The notes below the pieces were generated by a model. The model did not search any database, was not told the origin of the DNA, and worked only from the letters and a program-made list of their open reading frames with translations. Shown in pieces: positions 16,515 to 27,378 of a stretch of 64,000 nucleotides of DNA. Made by a program: the position numbers and the translations under genes. The stretch lies in NCBI GenBank assembly GCA_014654535.1, contig BNBA01000001.1:124001-188000 (forward strand), in the 5' to 3' direction. The first letter of the stretch is position 1. Every line of letters starts with the position of its first letter. The stretch is from Xanthomonas boreopolis (GTDB lineage Bacteria > Pseudomonadota > Gammaproteobacteria > Xanthomonadales > Xanthomonadaceae).

Positions 16515-18240
16515 TGGCCACCCATCCCTTCACGACCTGGGCCACCCGCTTGGAATCGGCCTTGACCGCCTCGCGCGCCTGGCGCAGGCGGTCCTCGTAG
16601 GCATCCGACGGCAGGGCGATGGCTTCCTTCCGCTTGTCCGCGGCGAGCTGCGCGGTGTCCTCGGCCAAGCCCGACAGCAACCCTTCGCCGTCCTCGTCGA
16701 GCATGCGCACGTCGGCGAGCTGCGGTTCGCGGCGGCCATCCGCCTCGTCCTTGCGCCGGGCCGGCATCGCGCCGGCCAGCTGGCGCAGGGTGGGGCGCAG
16801 CACGCCGAAGGCGAGCACCAGCACCACCAGCGCGCCGACGCCCAGGCGCAGCCAGTTCTGCACGCGCGGGTCTTCCCACCAGGCCGGGCCTTCCTCGGCC
16901 ATGGGCTTCTCGCGCACGAACGGCGCGTTCATCACCGACACCGTGTCGCCGCGATCGGCGTCGAAACCCACCGCCTGCTTCACCAGGGCCTCGATCCGGG
17001 TCAGCTCGGCCGCGCTCAGCGCCTGTTCGGTGATCTTGCCGTCGCTGCCCGGCCGCGGCACGTGATCGACCAGCACCGCCACCGACACGCGCTTGATGCG
17101 GCCGGCCGGTTGGCGGGTGTGCTGCAGGGTGCGGTCCAGCTCGTAGTTGCGGGTGGCGCTCCGGGAACTCTCGGTCGGATTGGCCGCGGCGGCCTGCTGC
17201 GCCTGCGCCGCGGCGGGAGCGGCGCCATTGCCGGCATTGGCCGGGGCCGGCGCGCCGGCCTGGCCGGGCGGGGTGTTGCTGGCGGCGCCGGGCACGCCCT
17301 GCGGGCCGGGCACGTTGGAGCTGTTCTCGCTGACCTGTTCGCTGCGCAGCTTCGGCGGCTCGCCGTTATACAGCTCGCGCGCTTCCTCGACCACCGAGAA
17401 GTCCATGTCCACGTTCACTTCCGGATTGACGCGGCCGGGGCCGGTCATCGGTTCGAGCAGCTCGCGGATGCGCTGGCCGTAGGACTGCTCCTGGCGGCGC
17501 ACCTGCTCGAACTGCGCCGCGTTCATCGCCGCGTCGCTGTTGGGATCGGCGATGGTGAGCATGCGGCCGCTCTGGTCGACGACGGTGACGCGTTCCGGCG
17601 CGAGGTCGGGGATGGAGGAGGCGACCAGGTGCACGATCGCATCGACCTGGTTGCGTTCCAGGGTCTGGCCGCCGCGCAGTTCCAGCACCACCGAGGCGCT
17701 GGCGACGTCGCGCTGGCGGGTGAAGGCGCTCGGCTTTGGGATCGCGAGGTGCACGCGCGCGTCGCGGACCGGGCGCAGCGTGGTGATGGTGCGCACCAGC
17801 TCGGTTTCGAGCGCGTGCTGGTAGCGCGCGTTCTCGACGAACTGGCTGACGCCGAAGCCGGGATCCTTTTCCATCAGCTCGAAGCCGAGCCTGCCGCTGT
17901 CGGTCAGGCCGGAACCGGCGAGCTTGAGCCGCGCGTCGTGCAGGTTGGCCTCGGGCACGGTGATCGCACCGGTGGCCGGATCGATCTTGAACGGGATCTT
18001 GGCGGTGCGCAGCAGGTCGGTGGCCTCGGCCGTGGCCTTCTCGTCCAGGCCGGTATAGAGCGGCGTGTAGGCCGGCTTCTGCGACCAGAAGAACACCGCG
18101 AGCCCGGCCGCCACGGCGATGGCGACCATCGCCATCAGGCCGAGCCGACGGGTGATCTGCAGGCTCTGGATGCGGTCGAACCACGCCCCGGCCTTCTCCG
18201 AGGTGTTGGCGAGGTTTTCCTTGCTCAGTGCGAGTGCCAT
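16504..18240 (-). CDS. fliF: Flagellar MS-ring protein FliF
   Basis: Builds the MS ring, the base of the flagellum in the inner membrane. The 578-residue product has a transmembrane helix near residue 37-53 (LMAMVAIAVAAGLAVFFW). Ring-building motifs follow: PAYTPLYTGLDEKATAEATD, RYQHALETELVRTITTLRPV and HLAIPKPSAFTRQRDVASAS. A Pro/Ala/Asn-rich linker spans about 300-350, a second transmembrane helix lies near 460-480, and a FliG-binding C-terminal tail ends the protein (QVVKGWVANEA). It starts 11 nt after the fliE stop. Confidence 0.98.
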   Translation of the reverse strand: MALALSKENLANTSEKAGAWFDRIQSLQITRRLGLMAMVAIAVAAGLAVFFWSQKPAYTPLYTGLDEKATAEATDLLRTAKIPFKIDPATGAITVPEANLHDARLKLAGSGLTDSGRLGFELMEKDPGFGVSQFVENARYQHALETELVRTITTLRPVRDARVHLAIPKPSAFTRQRDVASASVVLELRGGQTLERNQVDAIVHLVASSIPDLAPERVTVVDQSGRMLTIADPNSDAAMNAAQFEQVRRQEQSYGQRIRELLEPMTGPGRVNPEVNVDMDFSVVEEARELYNGEPPKLRSEQVSENSSNVPGPQGVPGAASNTPPGQAGAPAPANAGNGAAPAAAQAQQAAAANPTESSRSATRNYELDRTLQHTRQPAGRIKRVSVAVLVDHVPRPGSDGKITEQALSAAELTRIEALVKQAVGFDADRGDTVSVMNAPFVREKPMAEEGPAWWEDPRVQNWLRLGVGALVVLVLAFGVLRPTLRQLAGAMPARRKDEADGRREPQLADVRMLDEDGEGLLSGLAEDTAQLAADKRKEAIALPSDAYEDRLRQAREAVKADSKRVAQVVKGWVANEA

Positions 18241-18251
18241 CGCCTAGACCC

Positions 18252-18623
18252 TTACAGCGGCATGTTCATGACGTCCTGGTAGGCCTGGACGAGTCGATTG
18301 CGGACTTCCACGGTGGCGCGGAAGGCGATGGATGACTGCTGGGCGGCGACCATGACCTTGGCCAGGTCCGCGCTGGGATCGCCCATTTCGAACGCCTTGG
18401 CCAGCGCTCCGGACGCCTGCTGCGCCTGGTTCACGCCGCTGAGCGCGCCGCGCAAGGTCTCGGTGAAGCTGGGCGCAGCGGTGGCCTGCACGCCGTCCGG
18501 CCCCGGCAGGCCCTGGATGGCATTGCCGCGCGCGACGTCGCCGGTCGCCGTGGCGCCCGCCTGGCCGATCTGGCCCTGGTAACTGCGGATCTGCGAAAGG
18601 ATCGAGGAAATGGAATCGCTCAT
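18252..18623 (-). CDS. fliE: Flagellar hook-basal body protein FliE
   Basis: Links the MS ring to the rod; one of the first exported subunits. The product is 123 residues and carries the FliE C-terminal motif (SFTETLRGALSGVNQAQQAS, then AAQQSSIAFRATVEVRNRLV and QAYQDVMNMPL). Start: MSDSISS at 18623 is preferred to the Met four codons upstream, because it gives a 24-nt leader from the sigma54 promoter, matching the spacing at fliL, flgB and flgA. First gene of fliEFGHIJK. Confidence 0.95.
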   Translation of the reverse strand: MSDSISSILSQIRSYQGQIGQAGATATGDVARGNAIQGLPGPDGVQATAAPSFTETLRGALSGVNQAQQASGALAKAFEMGDPSADLAKVMVAAQQSSIAFRATVEVRNRLVQAYQDVMNMPL

Positions 18624-18658
18624 CGGAATGACCATGCCGGTGGGGCACGGTCATTCAT

Positions 18659-18673
18659 GCAAGCGGCGTGCCG
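18659..18673 (-). promoter_or_regulatory. Sigma54 promoter of fliEFGHIJK
   Basis: On the minus strand this reads CGGCACG-CCGC-TTGC, one mismatch from the consensus TGGCACG-N4-TTGC with exact spacing. Predicted +1 is near 18647. Fourteen bases (GCAAGCGGCGTGCC on the plus strand) are identical to the flgB promoter at 41597-41610. Confidence 0.85.
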
Positions 18674-18741
18674 GAATCGCGCCGGGATTCCGGCGGGGCC
18701 CGCATGGGATGGCGGGCTCGCCACGGCACGCGGCCATGGCC

Positions 18742-21700
18742 TCACCCCGGCAGCCACTGGGCCAGCCAGGCTTGGGCCTTGGTTTGGTCGAGCATCCAGT
18801 CGCGATGGATCGCCTCGCGCAATGCATCGCCCGCCTTCGCGGCCGCGTCCAGGTCGTGGACATGCATGCGGATGGCGTCCACCCAGTCGCGGAACCGGGG
18901 CTTGACCCGGGTCACGGGCAGGTCGCACTGGTACGGGCGCACGTCGCTGCACACCACCGGAAAACCGCAGGCGCCCAGCTCGAGCAGCCTGAGATTGCTC
19001 TTGCACTGGTTGAACAGATTGTCCTCCAGCGGCGCCAGGGCCAGGTCCAGGTTCAACGAGGCCAGTTTTGCCGGGTAGTCCTCGATCGGGACGCCAGGAT
19101 GGAACTCGTGGACGTACGGGCGGATTCCGTCCGGGCACATGCCGAAGAACACCCATTCGACCTCGTCGGCCAGCGCCGCGACCACGTCGGCGATCATCTC
19201 CAGATCCCCGCGGTGGCCCGCGCCGCCGCCCCAGCCGACCCTTGGCTTGCGTCCCTGGCGGCGCAAGCCTTTCGCCTGGCCCCACCACGGCAGCGGCAGA
19301 CGGTTCTCGACCACCCGGATGTCCGGGTGCAGGCCGTCCAATGCCTCGGCCAGGGCCGGCGTGGAGACGATGAAGCGGTCCACCAGCGTCAACGCCTTGC
19401 GCATGGTCTTGAGGATGTCCTTGGGCAAGGTCCCGTAGTGGGCGCTCTTCCTGGGAACATTGGGCAGGTAGTCGTCCAGTTCGGCGACCTTGAAGCAACC
19501 ATTGAAGCGGATCACGCGCTTTTGTTGCTCGATCTGTTGTTCGGTCATCTGCCGCTGCAGCACCAGCGTGTCCGGGGCGAGCCGCTCCATCTCGACAGGC
19601 GAAAGGTAGCGATGGCTGACGATGCCCTCGGCCAGGCCGAACTCCTCGATCGCGCGGACCGGCTGGATGATGCGGTAATGGCCGCAACCGGCCTGGTCGG
19701 CCGGGCAGGCCAGCACCACCGGCAACGGGCGCCAACCCAGCGGGCGCCAGTTGAGCTGGGACTCCGTCTGCACCTGGAACGCCGCGCCGTTGAGGGTGAG
19801 GTTCCGGTTGTAGGCCGGATCACGGGCGATCGTCGGCAGCCAGCGCTCGTAAAGCCGGTCCTGGTCGGCGACGGCGCTCCGGGCCTTTTCCTGGATGCTG
19901 CGCGTATCGACCCGCGCCAGGCTGGCGCCGCCCTCGTGCATCAGCAGCGCATGCGGCGTCCACACGACCAGATAACCGGCCGCGCGCACCTTCAGGCACA
20001 GGTCCACGTCGTTGCCCGACACCTCGAAGCCGGTTTCGTCCAGCCCGCCGACCTGCTCGTAGAGCGATTTGCGGATCATCAGGCAGGCTCCGCTGACCGC
20101 GCTGTAGTTCTGGTCCACCTGCAGGCGGTACATGTAGCCAGGGGCGTCCAGGGGTTGGCCGGCGAAGGGATGCTCCTTGGGCGAACTCAGGCCCAGCACC
20201 ATCCCGGCGTGCTGGATGCGCCCGTCGGGGTGCAGGAGCTTGGCGCCGACGACCCCGACTTCCGGGCGCTGGGCATGGTTGAGCAACGCGTCCAGCCAGT
20301 CCGCCTGCAGCACGGCGGTGTCGTTGTTCAACAACAACAGGTACTCGCCGCGTGCGTGGCGTGCGGCCAGGTTGTTCATCGCCGAGTGATCGAACGGGTG
20401 CGGATAGCGCAGCACCCGCAGCTGCGGGTTGCCCATCGCCTCGATGCCGTCCAACCAGGTGCAGGCATCTGCCTGGGTGCTGCCGTTGTCGACGATCAGC
20501 ACCTCGTAGTTCTCGTAGGCGGTCTTCTCGAGCAGGCTTTCCACGCAGCGCGACAGCATCCCGAACTGGTCGCGGGTGGGAATGATGATCGAGACGCCCG
20601 GGCGCGCCTGGTGGCCATAGTCGATGCGATAGCAGCCGGGCCGGGTCGGTTCGACCCGCGCTCGCTCGTAGCCGCGATTGCGCAGGTGGTCCTCGATGGC
20701 ATCCAGTTCCTGCCGCCGGGTCTCGATCCGTTGCGGCGGGACCGCCAGCAGGGGCTCGTGGACGTGGCCAAGGCCTTCGATGCCGCCGTGTTCGATCAGC
20801 CGCAACAGCAGGTCCAGTTCGGCGGCTTCCGCGCGGGCCGGATCCAGTCCGCCCGCATCGAGGAATACGTCGCGCCGGAACAACCAGTGCCGCGACATGC
20901 CGGCGGGCATCGACAGCAACAGGTCGAGATTGAAATCCGGCCGGAACAGGGCCACCTGTTCGCCGTCGTCCTTGCGCATCATCTCGTCGGCGTAGACCGC
21001 GCGGATGTCGGAGGCGTCGAGCAGTTCCAGCGCGATCGCCGGCAGTCCGAACCGGGTGAACGCTTCGCCGGCATCGACGATCAGCAGCCAATCGCTTCCG
21101 GTGGTGCGGGCGACCCGGTTGATCGCTGCGATCTCGCCGTCCTCGCCCACGGCGATCGAACGCAGGCCGGCAAGCCTGGACGGCGGGGGAAACGCCTCGC
21201 CGTCGCCGAGCACGAACACGTCGGGCGCCATGCCTTCGAGCAGGCAGGCTTCCAGGCTCTCCAGGGTCGACCGCAGGCCCTGGCCGTCGGTTCCGGCGCC
21301 GCGCACCACGATGGCGAAAGAGACCGGCGCCGGATACGACGCCAGCCGCCGTTCGATCCACCGGGCTTGCGCGGGCGAGGGGACCCGGGCCGCCAGCCAT
21401 TCCGACACGCTGGCGCGGTTCAATCCCCACGAGGCAAGCAATTGCTGCCGGTGGCCATCGAGGCTCGCGCTGCCCGGCCCAGGATGGCGGCGATAGATCT
21501 CCTGCAGCAAGGCCGGGAAGTTCTTGCGCTCGCGCCCCTGCAAATGGTCCCCGTCGGCCGACATGTCGCGGACGCGGACCTCGGCGGTCACCGTCGGCAC
21601 GTGCACGAAGCGGCGGTTCGCCAGCAGCCGCAGGAGCATGTCCCAGTCCTCGTAGGCCGCCAGGCCTTCGTCGAACTCGCCGACCGCGGCGATGGCCTCG

Positions 21701-22365
21701 CGCGGATGGGCCCAGGTATTGACCGGGATGTAGTTGGCGGTGAGCAGGCGTTCCGGATCGAAGTCGTCGTGCCGGTAAGGCATGCTCCGGCCCTGCTCGA
21801 TGCGCTTGCCGTCCCGGACGACCTCCTGGACGTACTCGGCATCGGTATAGGCGACGCAATCGGGATCGCGCTCGAACGCCTCGGCGAGGGTGGCCAGGTG
21901 GTGCGGCAGGTACAGGTCGTCGTCGTCCAGGTAGGCGACATAGCGTCCGCTGGCCTGCCTGAGGCCGGCATTGCGCGCCGCCGAAATGCCCCGGTTGCGT
22001 CCCTGGCGGATATAGGTCACGGGGAAATCGCAGGCAGCGAGCAGATGTTCGACCGGCGCGCCGTGGTCGTTGACCAGGATGACCTCGAAATCGCGCAGCG
22101 TCTGCCGGCCCAGGCTGTCGAGCGCGTCCTTGAGCAGGTGGGGCCGATTGTAGGTGGTGAGGATGATCGAGAATTTCATGATGTCTTGCGCGGGATGCCC
22201 ATCGCTCTCGGCGATGGACATCCGCACGGGCGTCGGCAGTTCTTGGCGGGCGGGCGTGTCCGGCGCGTGGCGGGCTCGCTGGCTTCGGTCGTCGCCATCC
22301 AGCCGCCATTGCGCATGCGCACGGGGCTGGGGCCCGGCAACTGCATTCGGGGGGGCGACATTCAT
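18742..22365 (-). CDS. Large multidomain glycosyltransferase (GT2-GT2-GT4 type), likely flagellin-modifying
   Basis: A 1207-residue cytosolic protein with several glycosyltransferase modules. The first GT2 (about 63-300) starts KFSIILTTYNRP and has LDDDD at 146-150. A second, degenerate GT2-like module spans about 347-545 (the DxD position reads VDAGE). The third GT2 (about 590-835) contains SIIIPTRDQ, VLIVDNGST and LLLNNDTAV. A C-terminal GT4-like domain (about 885-1207) includes AGCGHYRIIQPVRAIEEF and CKSNLRLLELGACGFPVVCS. ATG at 22365 is chosen for the GAGGA nine bases upstream; ATG at 22179, directly before the first GT2, is the alternative. Between fleQ and fliE, flagellin glycosylation is the natural guess; acceptor and sugars are unknown. 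No sugar-nucleotide synthesis genes are nearby. Confidence 0.85.
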   Translation of the reverse strand: MNVAPPNAVAGPQPRAHAQWRLDGDDRSQRARHAPDTPARQELPTPVRMSIAESDGHPAQDIMKFSIILTTYNRPHLLKDALDSLGRQTLRDFEVILVNDHGAPVEHLLAACDFPVTYIRQGRNRGISAARNAGLRQASGRYVAYLDDDDLYLPHHLATLAEAFERDPDCVAYTDAEYVQEVVRDGKRIEQGRSMPYRHDDFDPERLLTANYIPVNTWAHPREAIAAVGEFDEGLAAYEDWDMLLRLLANRRFVHVPTVTAEVRVRDMSADGDHLQGRERKNFPALLQEIYRRHPGPGSASLDGHRQQLLASWGLNRASVSEWLAARVPSPAQARWIERRLASYPAPVSFAIVVRGAGTDGQGLRSTLESLEACLLEGMAPDVFVLGDGEAFPPPSRLAGLRSIAVGEDGEIAAINRVARTTGSDWLLIVDAGEAFTRFGLPAIALELLDASDIRAVYADEMMRKDDGEQVALFRPDFNLDLLLSMPAGMSRHWLFRRDVFLDAGGLDPARAEAAELDLLLRLIEHGGIEGLGHVHEPLLAVPPQRIETRRQELDAIEDHLRNRGYERARVEPTRPGCYRIDYGHQARPGVSIIIPTRDQFGMLSRCVESLLEKTAYENYEVLIVDNGSTQADACTWLDGIEAMGNPQLRVLRYPHPFDHSAMNNLAARHARGEYLLLLNNDTAVLQADWLDALLNHAQRPEVGVVGAKLLHPDGRIQHAGMVLGLSSPKEHPFAGQPLDAPGYMYRLQVDQNYSAVSGACLMIRKSLYEQVGGLDETGFEVSGNDVDLCLKVRAAGYLVVWTPHALLMHEGGASLARVDTRSIQEKARSAVADQDRLYERWLPTIARDPAYNRNLTLNGAAFQVQTESQLNWRPLGWRPLPVVLACPADQAGCGHYRIIQPVRAIEEFGLAEGIVSHRYLSPVEMERLAPDTLVLQRQMTEQQIEQQKRVIRFNGCFKVAELDDYLPNVPRKSAHYGTLPKDILKTMRKALTLVDRFIVSTPALAEALDGLHPDIRVVENRLPLPWWGQAKGLRRQGRKPRVGWGGGAGHRGDLEMIADVVAALADEVEWVFFGMCPDGIRPYVHEFHPGVPIEDYPAKLASLNLDLALAPLEDNLFNQCKSNLRLLELGACGFPVVCSDVRPYQCDLPVTRVKPRFRDWVDAIRMHVHDLDAAAKAGDALREAIHRDWMLDQTKAQAWLAQWLPG

Positions 22366-22686
22366 TTCGGTTCGTCCTCGTTCATGGAAGCCGCTCGCGC
22401 GGATGCCTTGAGGAAGCAAGAACCGTTCCGGAAACAGGGCAGCGGCCCCGGTCGGGCGCGTGCCTGGCCGGGGCGATGTGCCGGGCACGTGGGGCGATTC
22501 AGCAGGCCCGCTGGCGGTCGGCCATCGCACAAGCGAGCGCGGGTATCGAAGGCTTCTGGCGCAGGTGCGGCATCGGCCCGTGAAGCATCTGGCGATCCCG
22601 GCGCATTGCGTGCCGGCCGCTTTCCCGCGCAGGTCTGGGCACGGGTTCGCCGGCGCTCCCGGCGGGCCGTCTCCGGGCAAGCGCGG
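22366..22686. other. Intergenic region between fleQ and the glycosyltransferase gene
   Basis: These 321 nt hold no convincing gene. A weak 6-bp hairpin downstream of fleQ (CGCCGG-CGCTC-CCGGCG near 22650) could act as an attenuator. At 22601-22615 a partial sigma54-like site (CGGCACG-CAAT-GCGC on the minus strand) keeps the GG and GC dinucleotides but not the TT, so it is not called as a promoter. Confidence 0.5.
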
Positions 22687-24143
<1,457 letters not shown>

Positions 24144-24147
<4 letters not shown>

Positions 24148-24521
24148 GGACGCATCCCGGTCAACCCCTCCAGGATCGGCATGACTTCCTGGATGTAGGA
24201 CAGTTTGCTGACGAAGTTGTCGGCACCGGCGCGCAGGGCGTGCTCGCGGTGCTCGGCATCGTCGAAGTGGCTGGCGATCACGATGTAGGGCGGGTCGTCC
24301 TGGGTCTTGATCAGGCGGGTGGCCTGCAGGCCGCCCATTTCCGGCATCGCCAGGTCCATGAGCACCACCTTGGGGCGCAGCGCCTCGGAGCGCTCGATGG
24401 CCTCCAGGCCGTTGGCGGCGCTGCCGACGACATCCAGCCACTCGATCTTGCGGAAATGCCGCATCGCCGCGTTGATGAAGCCTTCGTGGTCGTCGACCAG
24501 CAGGACGGTCAGCTTGCTCAT
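24144..24521 (-). CDS. Stand-alone receiver-domain response regulator
   Basis: A 125-residue CheY-like protein made only of a receiver domain. The acidic pair D10/D11, phospho-acceptor D56 (KVVLMDLAMPEMGG) and the C-terminal Lys in FVSKLS are present, so it should be phosphorylatable. It has no output domain. It lies 15 nt after rpoN and overlaps the fleQ start by four bases, so it is made with FleQ and RpoN and may act on them by protein contact. Partner kinase unknown. Confidence 0.85.
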
Positions 24522-24536
24522 GTCAGTTCCTTTTGC

Positions 24537-25937
24537 TCATCCCGCGCGTGCCAGCAGCGGCTTGGTGTTGCGGCGGCGCTCGCGCGCGGGTGCGATGTCG
24601 AGTTGCTCGCGGTACTTGGCCACCGTCCTGCGCGCAATATTAACGCCTTGGCGGGCCAGCAGGCCGGCGATGGCCTCGTCGGCGAGCGGCCGGCCGGCCG
24701 GTTCGCTCTCGATCAGGCGCTTGACCATGGCCTTCACGGCGGCTCCGGAGACGCTCGCGCCCTCCAGCCGCACCGCGAAGAAATGCTTCAGTTCGAAGGT
24801 GCCGCGCGGGGTCTGCAGGTACTTTCCGGTGGTGATGCGCGAGACCGTCGATTCGTGCATGCCGATCGCGTCGGCGATCTCCTTCAGCGTCAGCGGCGCC
24901 ATCGCCTCCTCGCCGCGGGCCAGGAACGCAGCCTGCCGCTCGACGATGGCGCGGGTGGCGCGCAACAGCGTCTCGTAGCGCATCGACAGGCCGCGGGTGA
25001 GCCAGCGCGCCTCCTGCAGCATCTCGCGCATGGCGGGCGAGGCGTCGGCATCGGCCAGGGCGCGCTCGTAGCCGGGGTGGATCCCGACCCGGTGCGTGGT
25101 GGCCGGGTTCAGCGCCACGCGCCACTGGCCGTCGGCGTGCCAGGCGACCACGTCGGGGATCACGTGGCCGTGGTCGCCGGCCAGCGTGTCCTCGCCCGGG
25201 CGCGGGCGCAGCGACAGGATCAGGCGCACCGCTTCGCGCACGTCCGCTTCCTCGGCATCGAGGCGGCGGGCGAGGGCGGGGTAATCGTGGCCGGCCAGCA
25301 GGTCGAGGCCGTCGGCGAGGATGCGGGCCGCCAGGGGCCGCGCGGCGACCGGCCCGGGCAGCGCCGACAGCTGGGCCAGCAGGCACTCGCGCAGGTCCGC
25401 CGCGGCCAGGCCGGCCGGTTCGCCGTGCAGCAGGCGCTGGCGGATCGCCTCGACGCGTTCGCCCGGCAGGTCGTGGCGGGCCGAGGCGAGCAGGGCGAGG
25501 GGCTCGCGCGCCTCCTGCAGGTAGCCGGCCTCGTCGGTGTGTTCCAGCCAGAACGCGGCGACCGCGAGTTCGCGCTCGTCCAGTTCCAGCGCCAGTGCCT
25601 GCAGTACGCGCAGGTGCAGGTCGGTGGACTCGCCTGCGGCGATGTGCTGCAGGCGGTCGTCCTCGCCGCCGTTCCAGCTGGCGCCTGCCACGTCCCACAT
25701 CGAGCCCTCCGGAAGCTCGTCGAAGGCCGCCGTCTCCAGTGCCGCCCCGGCGGCATCGCCCTGCTCGGGCGCCTCGTCGCCGGGCTCTTCCAGTTCCAGC
25801 AGGGGATTGGTCTCCAGGGCGCGCCGGATTTCCAGCTCCAACTGCAACCCATCCAGTTGCAGCAGGCGGATCGACTGCAGCAGTTGCGGGGTGAGGTGGA
25901 GTTGTTGGCCCAGCTGGGCGGAAATGGTCGGCTTCAT
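24537..25937 (-). CDS. rpoN: RNA polymerase sigma54 factor RpoN
   Basis: Alternative sigma factor for -24/-12 promoters. The 466-residue product has the Gln/Leu-rich region I (LGQQLHLTPQLLQSIRLLQL), an acidic region II, the core-binding domain and the DNA-binding C terminus. The helix-turn-helix reads LTLKEIADAIGMHESTVSRI and the RpoN box reads ARRTVAKYREQL. It is co-directional with the receiver gene and fleQ. Its place in the flagellar locus fits the second rpoN (rpoN2) of Xanthomonas, which drives flagellar genes; whether another copy exists elsewhere cannot be seen here. Confidence 0.95.
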   Translation of the reverse strand: MKPTISAQLGQQLHLTPQLLQSIRLLQLDGLQLELEIRRALETNPLLELEEPGDEAPEQGDAAGAALETAAFDELPEGSMWDVAGASWNGGEDDRLQHIAAGESTDLHLRVLQALALELDERELAVAAFWLEHTDEAGYLQEAREPLALLASARHDLPGERVEAIRQRLLHGEPAGLAAADLRECLLAQLSALPGPVAARPLAARILADGLDLLAGHDYPALARRLDAEEADVREAVRLILSLRPRPGEDTLAGDHGHVIPDVVAWHADGQWRVALNPATTHRVGIHPGYERALADADASPAMREMLQEARWLTRGLSMRYETLLRATRAIVERQAAFLARGEEAMAPLTLKEIADAIGMHESTVSRITTGKYLQTPRGTFELKHFFAVRLEGASVSGAAVKAMVKRLIESEPAGRPLADEAIAGLLARQGVNIARRTVAKYREQLDIAPARERRRNTKPLLARAG

Positions 25938-26110
25938 GCAAGGTCCCCATGGCGTGGCGGCACGCCGTGGAATGCATCTTGCATGTGGATGCGTCGGGGT
26001 TTTAATCGGGAGTTCTTGCAGGGGGTGACGTGGAATTCCCTACGTCGTGTAAGGAATTTCCCTACAAGGCATCCAGAAGTGTGATGGGCGCCGATTCGCC
26101 GGCGCGGCAG

Positions 26111-26743
26111 TCAGGTCAGCTCGCCGTGGTGCCGGGCGGCCAGCAGCACCAGATCGTTGGCGCGACGGCAACCCAGCGATTCCATCATCCTCGCCCGATG
26201 GGTCTCCACGGTCTTGACGCTGATGCCCAGGTCCGCGGCGATCTCCTTGTTGCTCTGGCCGCGCCCGATCTCGCGCAGGATCTCGCGCTGGCGCGGGGAC
26301 AGGGCCGCGATGCCGACCGGCTTCTCGCGGCCGAGCAGCGGGGCGATCATCTTCGAGGAGATCTGCGGGCTCAGAAACACTTGGCCGGCGGTGGCGGCAC
26401 GCAGGGCGAGTTCGAGTTCGAGCGGGGCGGCGTCCTTGACCACGAAGCCGATCGCGCCGCGGTCGAGCGCGTCGCGCACGTGCGCCGGGTCGTCGTGCAT
26501 CGACATCATCACGATGCGGGTGCGGGGTACGGCGCGCAGCACGTCGCTCATCGCGTCCAGGCCGCTGCGTCCCGGCAGCGAGAGGTCCATCAGCACCACG
26601 TCGGGGCGGTGCAGGGTGGCCAGGTCGAGCGCCTGCTGGGCGTTGCTGGCCTCGGCGACGACATCGATGCCGGCGAAACCCTGCAGCAGGCGCGACAGTC
26701 CTGCGCGCACCAGCGTGTGATCGTCGACGATGATGACTCGCAC
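26111..26743 (-). CDS. NarL/FixJ-type response regulator (receiver plus LuxR HTH)
   Basis: Two-component transcription regulator of 210 residues. The receiver domain has acidic residues at D7/D8, phospho-acceptor D53 (VVLMDLSLPG) and Lys in VVKDAAP. The C-terminal LuxR helix-turn-helix is typical (LSPRQREILREIGRGQSNKE, then LGISVKTVETHRARMMESLG). No cognate kinase is adjacent. It lies between rpoN and the pilZ-like gene on the same strand, separated from rpoN by 173 nt, so a role in tuning flagellar or sessile programmes is likely but not shown. Confidence 0.92.
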   Translation of the reverse strand: MRVIIVDDHTLVRAGLSRLLQGFAGIDVVAEASNAQQALDLATLHRPDVVLMDLSLPGRSGLDAMSDVLRAVPRTRIVMMSMHDDPAHVRDALDRGAIGFVVKDAAPLELELALRAATAGQVFLSPQISSKMIAPLLGREKPVGIAALSPRQREILREIGRGQSNKEIAADLGISVKTVETHRARMMESLGCRRANDLVLLAARHHGELT

Positions 26744-26808
26744 GGTCGTTTCTCCCAGACGGATGGGAACCTTAGCCGAGCGGCCGGGTCACGCCAACCG
26801 GTGCCGGG

Positions 26809-27378
26809 TCACCGGGCCCGCCGCGCGTCGGCGATCTGGCGCCGGTGCAGGCGGAACAGGTGCCGTTCCAGCGCCGCCTCCAGGCCGGGGCCGAGCTCGC
26901 CGAAACGCAGCCAGAGGAAGAAACCGCCGGTGCCGCTCGCCGCCTCGGCCACGACGGCGACCGGCAGCTCGATGTTCTCGGGGAGCCAGTCCGCCGGCTG
27001 CAGGCTGAGGGTGCCGGCGGCGCCGGGCACGGCGCCACTGCGCGCGCCGGTTTCCAGGCGGATGCCGCGGCGCGACCAGCGCACCGGACGCAACGGCAGG
27101 GCCTGGCCGGATTGCCGCGCGAGGTGGCCGATCAAGGCCAGGACGAGGTCCAGCTTGGCTTCCATCCGGGCCACCGCCTGCGGCAGCTCGCCGCGATCCT
27201 CGCCCGGGTCGTCGCTGCGCAGGTCCTCGACCTGGGCGATGCTGCGCAGGACCGATTCGGCCGCGCCGGCGCGCGCGATCCCGGCGCCGGGCCGGAATTC
27301 CGCGGGCAACGCCAGTTCGCAACTCAGCGCGTCGGCGAACAGGCCCGATTCCGCCTCGTGCTGGATCGGCATGCTCAT
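26809..27378 (-). CDS. PilZ-like protein with atypical c-di-GMP motif
   Basis: 189-residue soluble protein with a helical N-terminal half (AESVLRSIAQVEDL, EAKLDLVLALIGHLARQ) and a beta-rich C-terminal half resembling a PilZ barrel. Around residue 97 it reads VRWSRRGIRLETG where canonical PilZ has (D/N)xSxxG, so the acidic/Asn position is Arg, and no clear RxxxR precedes it. It may therefore not bind c-di-GMP directly. The start overlaps the upstream fliT-like stop as ATGA, and it is co-translated with fliS and that gene. Family assignment is moderate and function inferred from context. Confidence 0.65.
   Translation of the reverse strand: MSMPIQHEAESGLFADALSCELALPAEFRPGAGIARAGAAESVLRSIAQVEDLRSDDPGEDRGELPQAVARMEAKLDLVLALIGHLARQSGQALPLRPVRWSRRGIRLETGARSGAVPGAAGTLSLQPADWLPENIELPVAVVAEAASGTGGFFLWLRFGELGPGLEAALERHLFRLHRRQIADARRAR

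Noticed and set aside
22601-22615. Sigma54-like site before the glycosyltransferase gene
   Set aside because: The -12 half reads GCGC in place of TTGC and the distance to the start codon is over 200 nt, unlike the other four.
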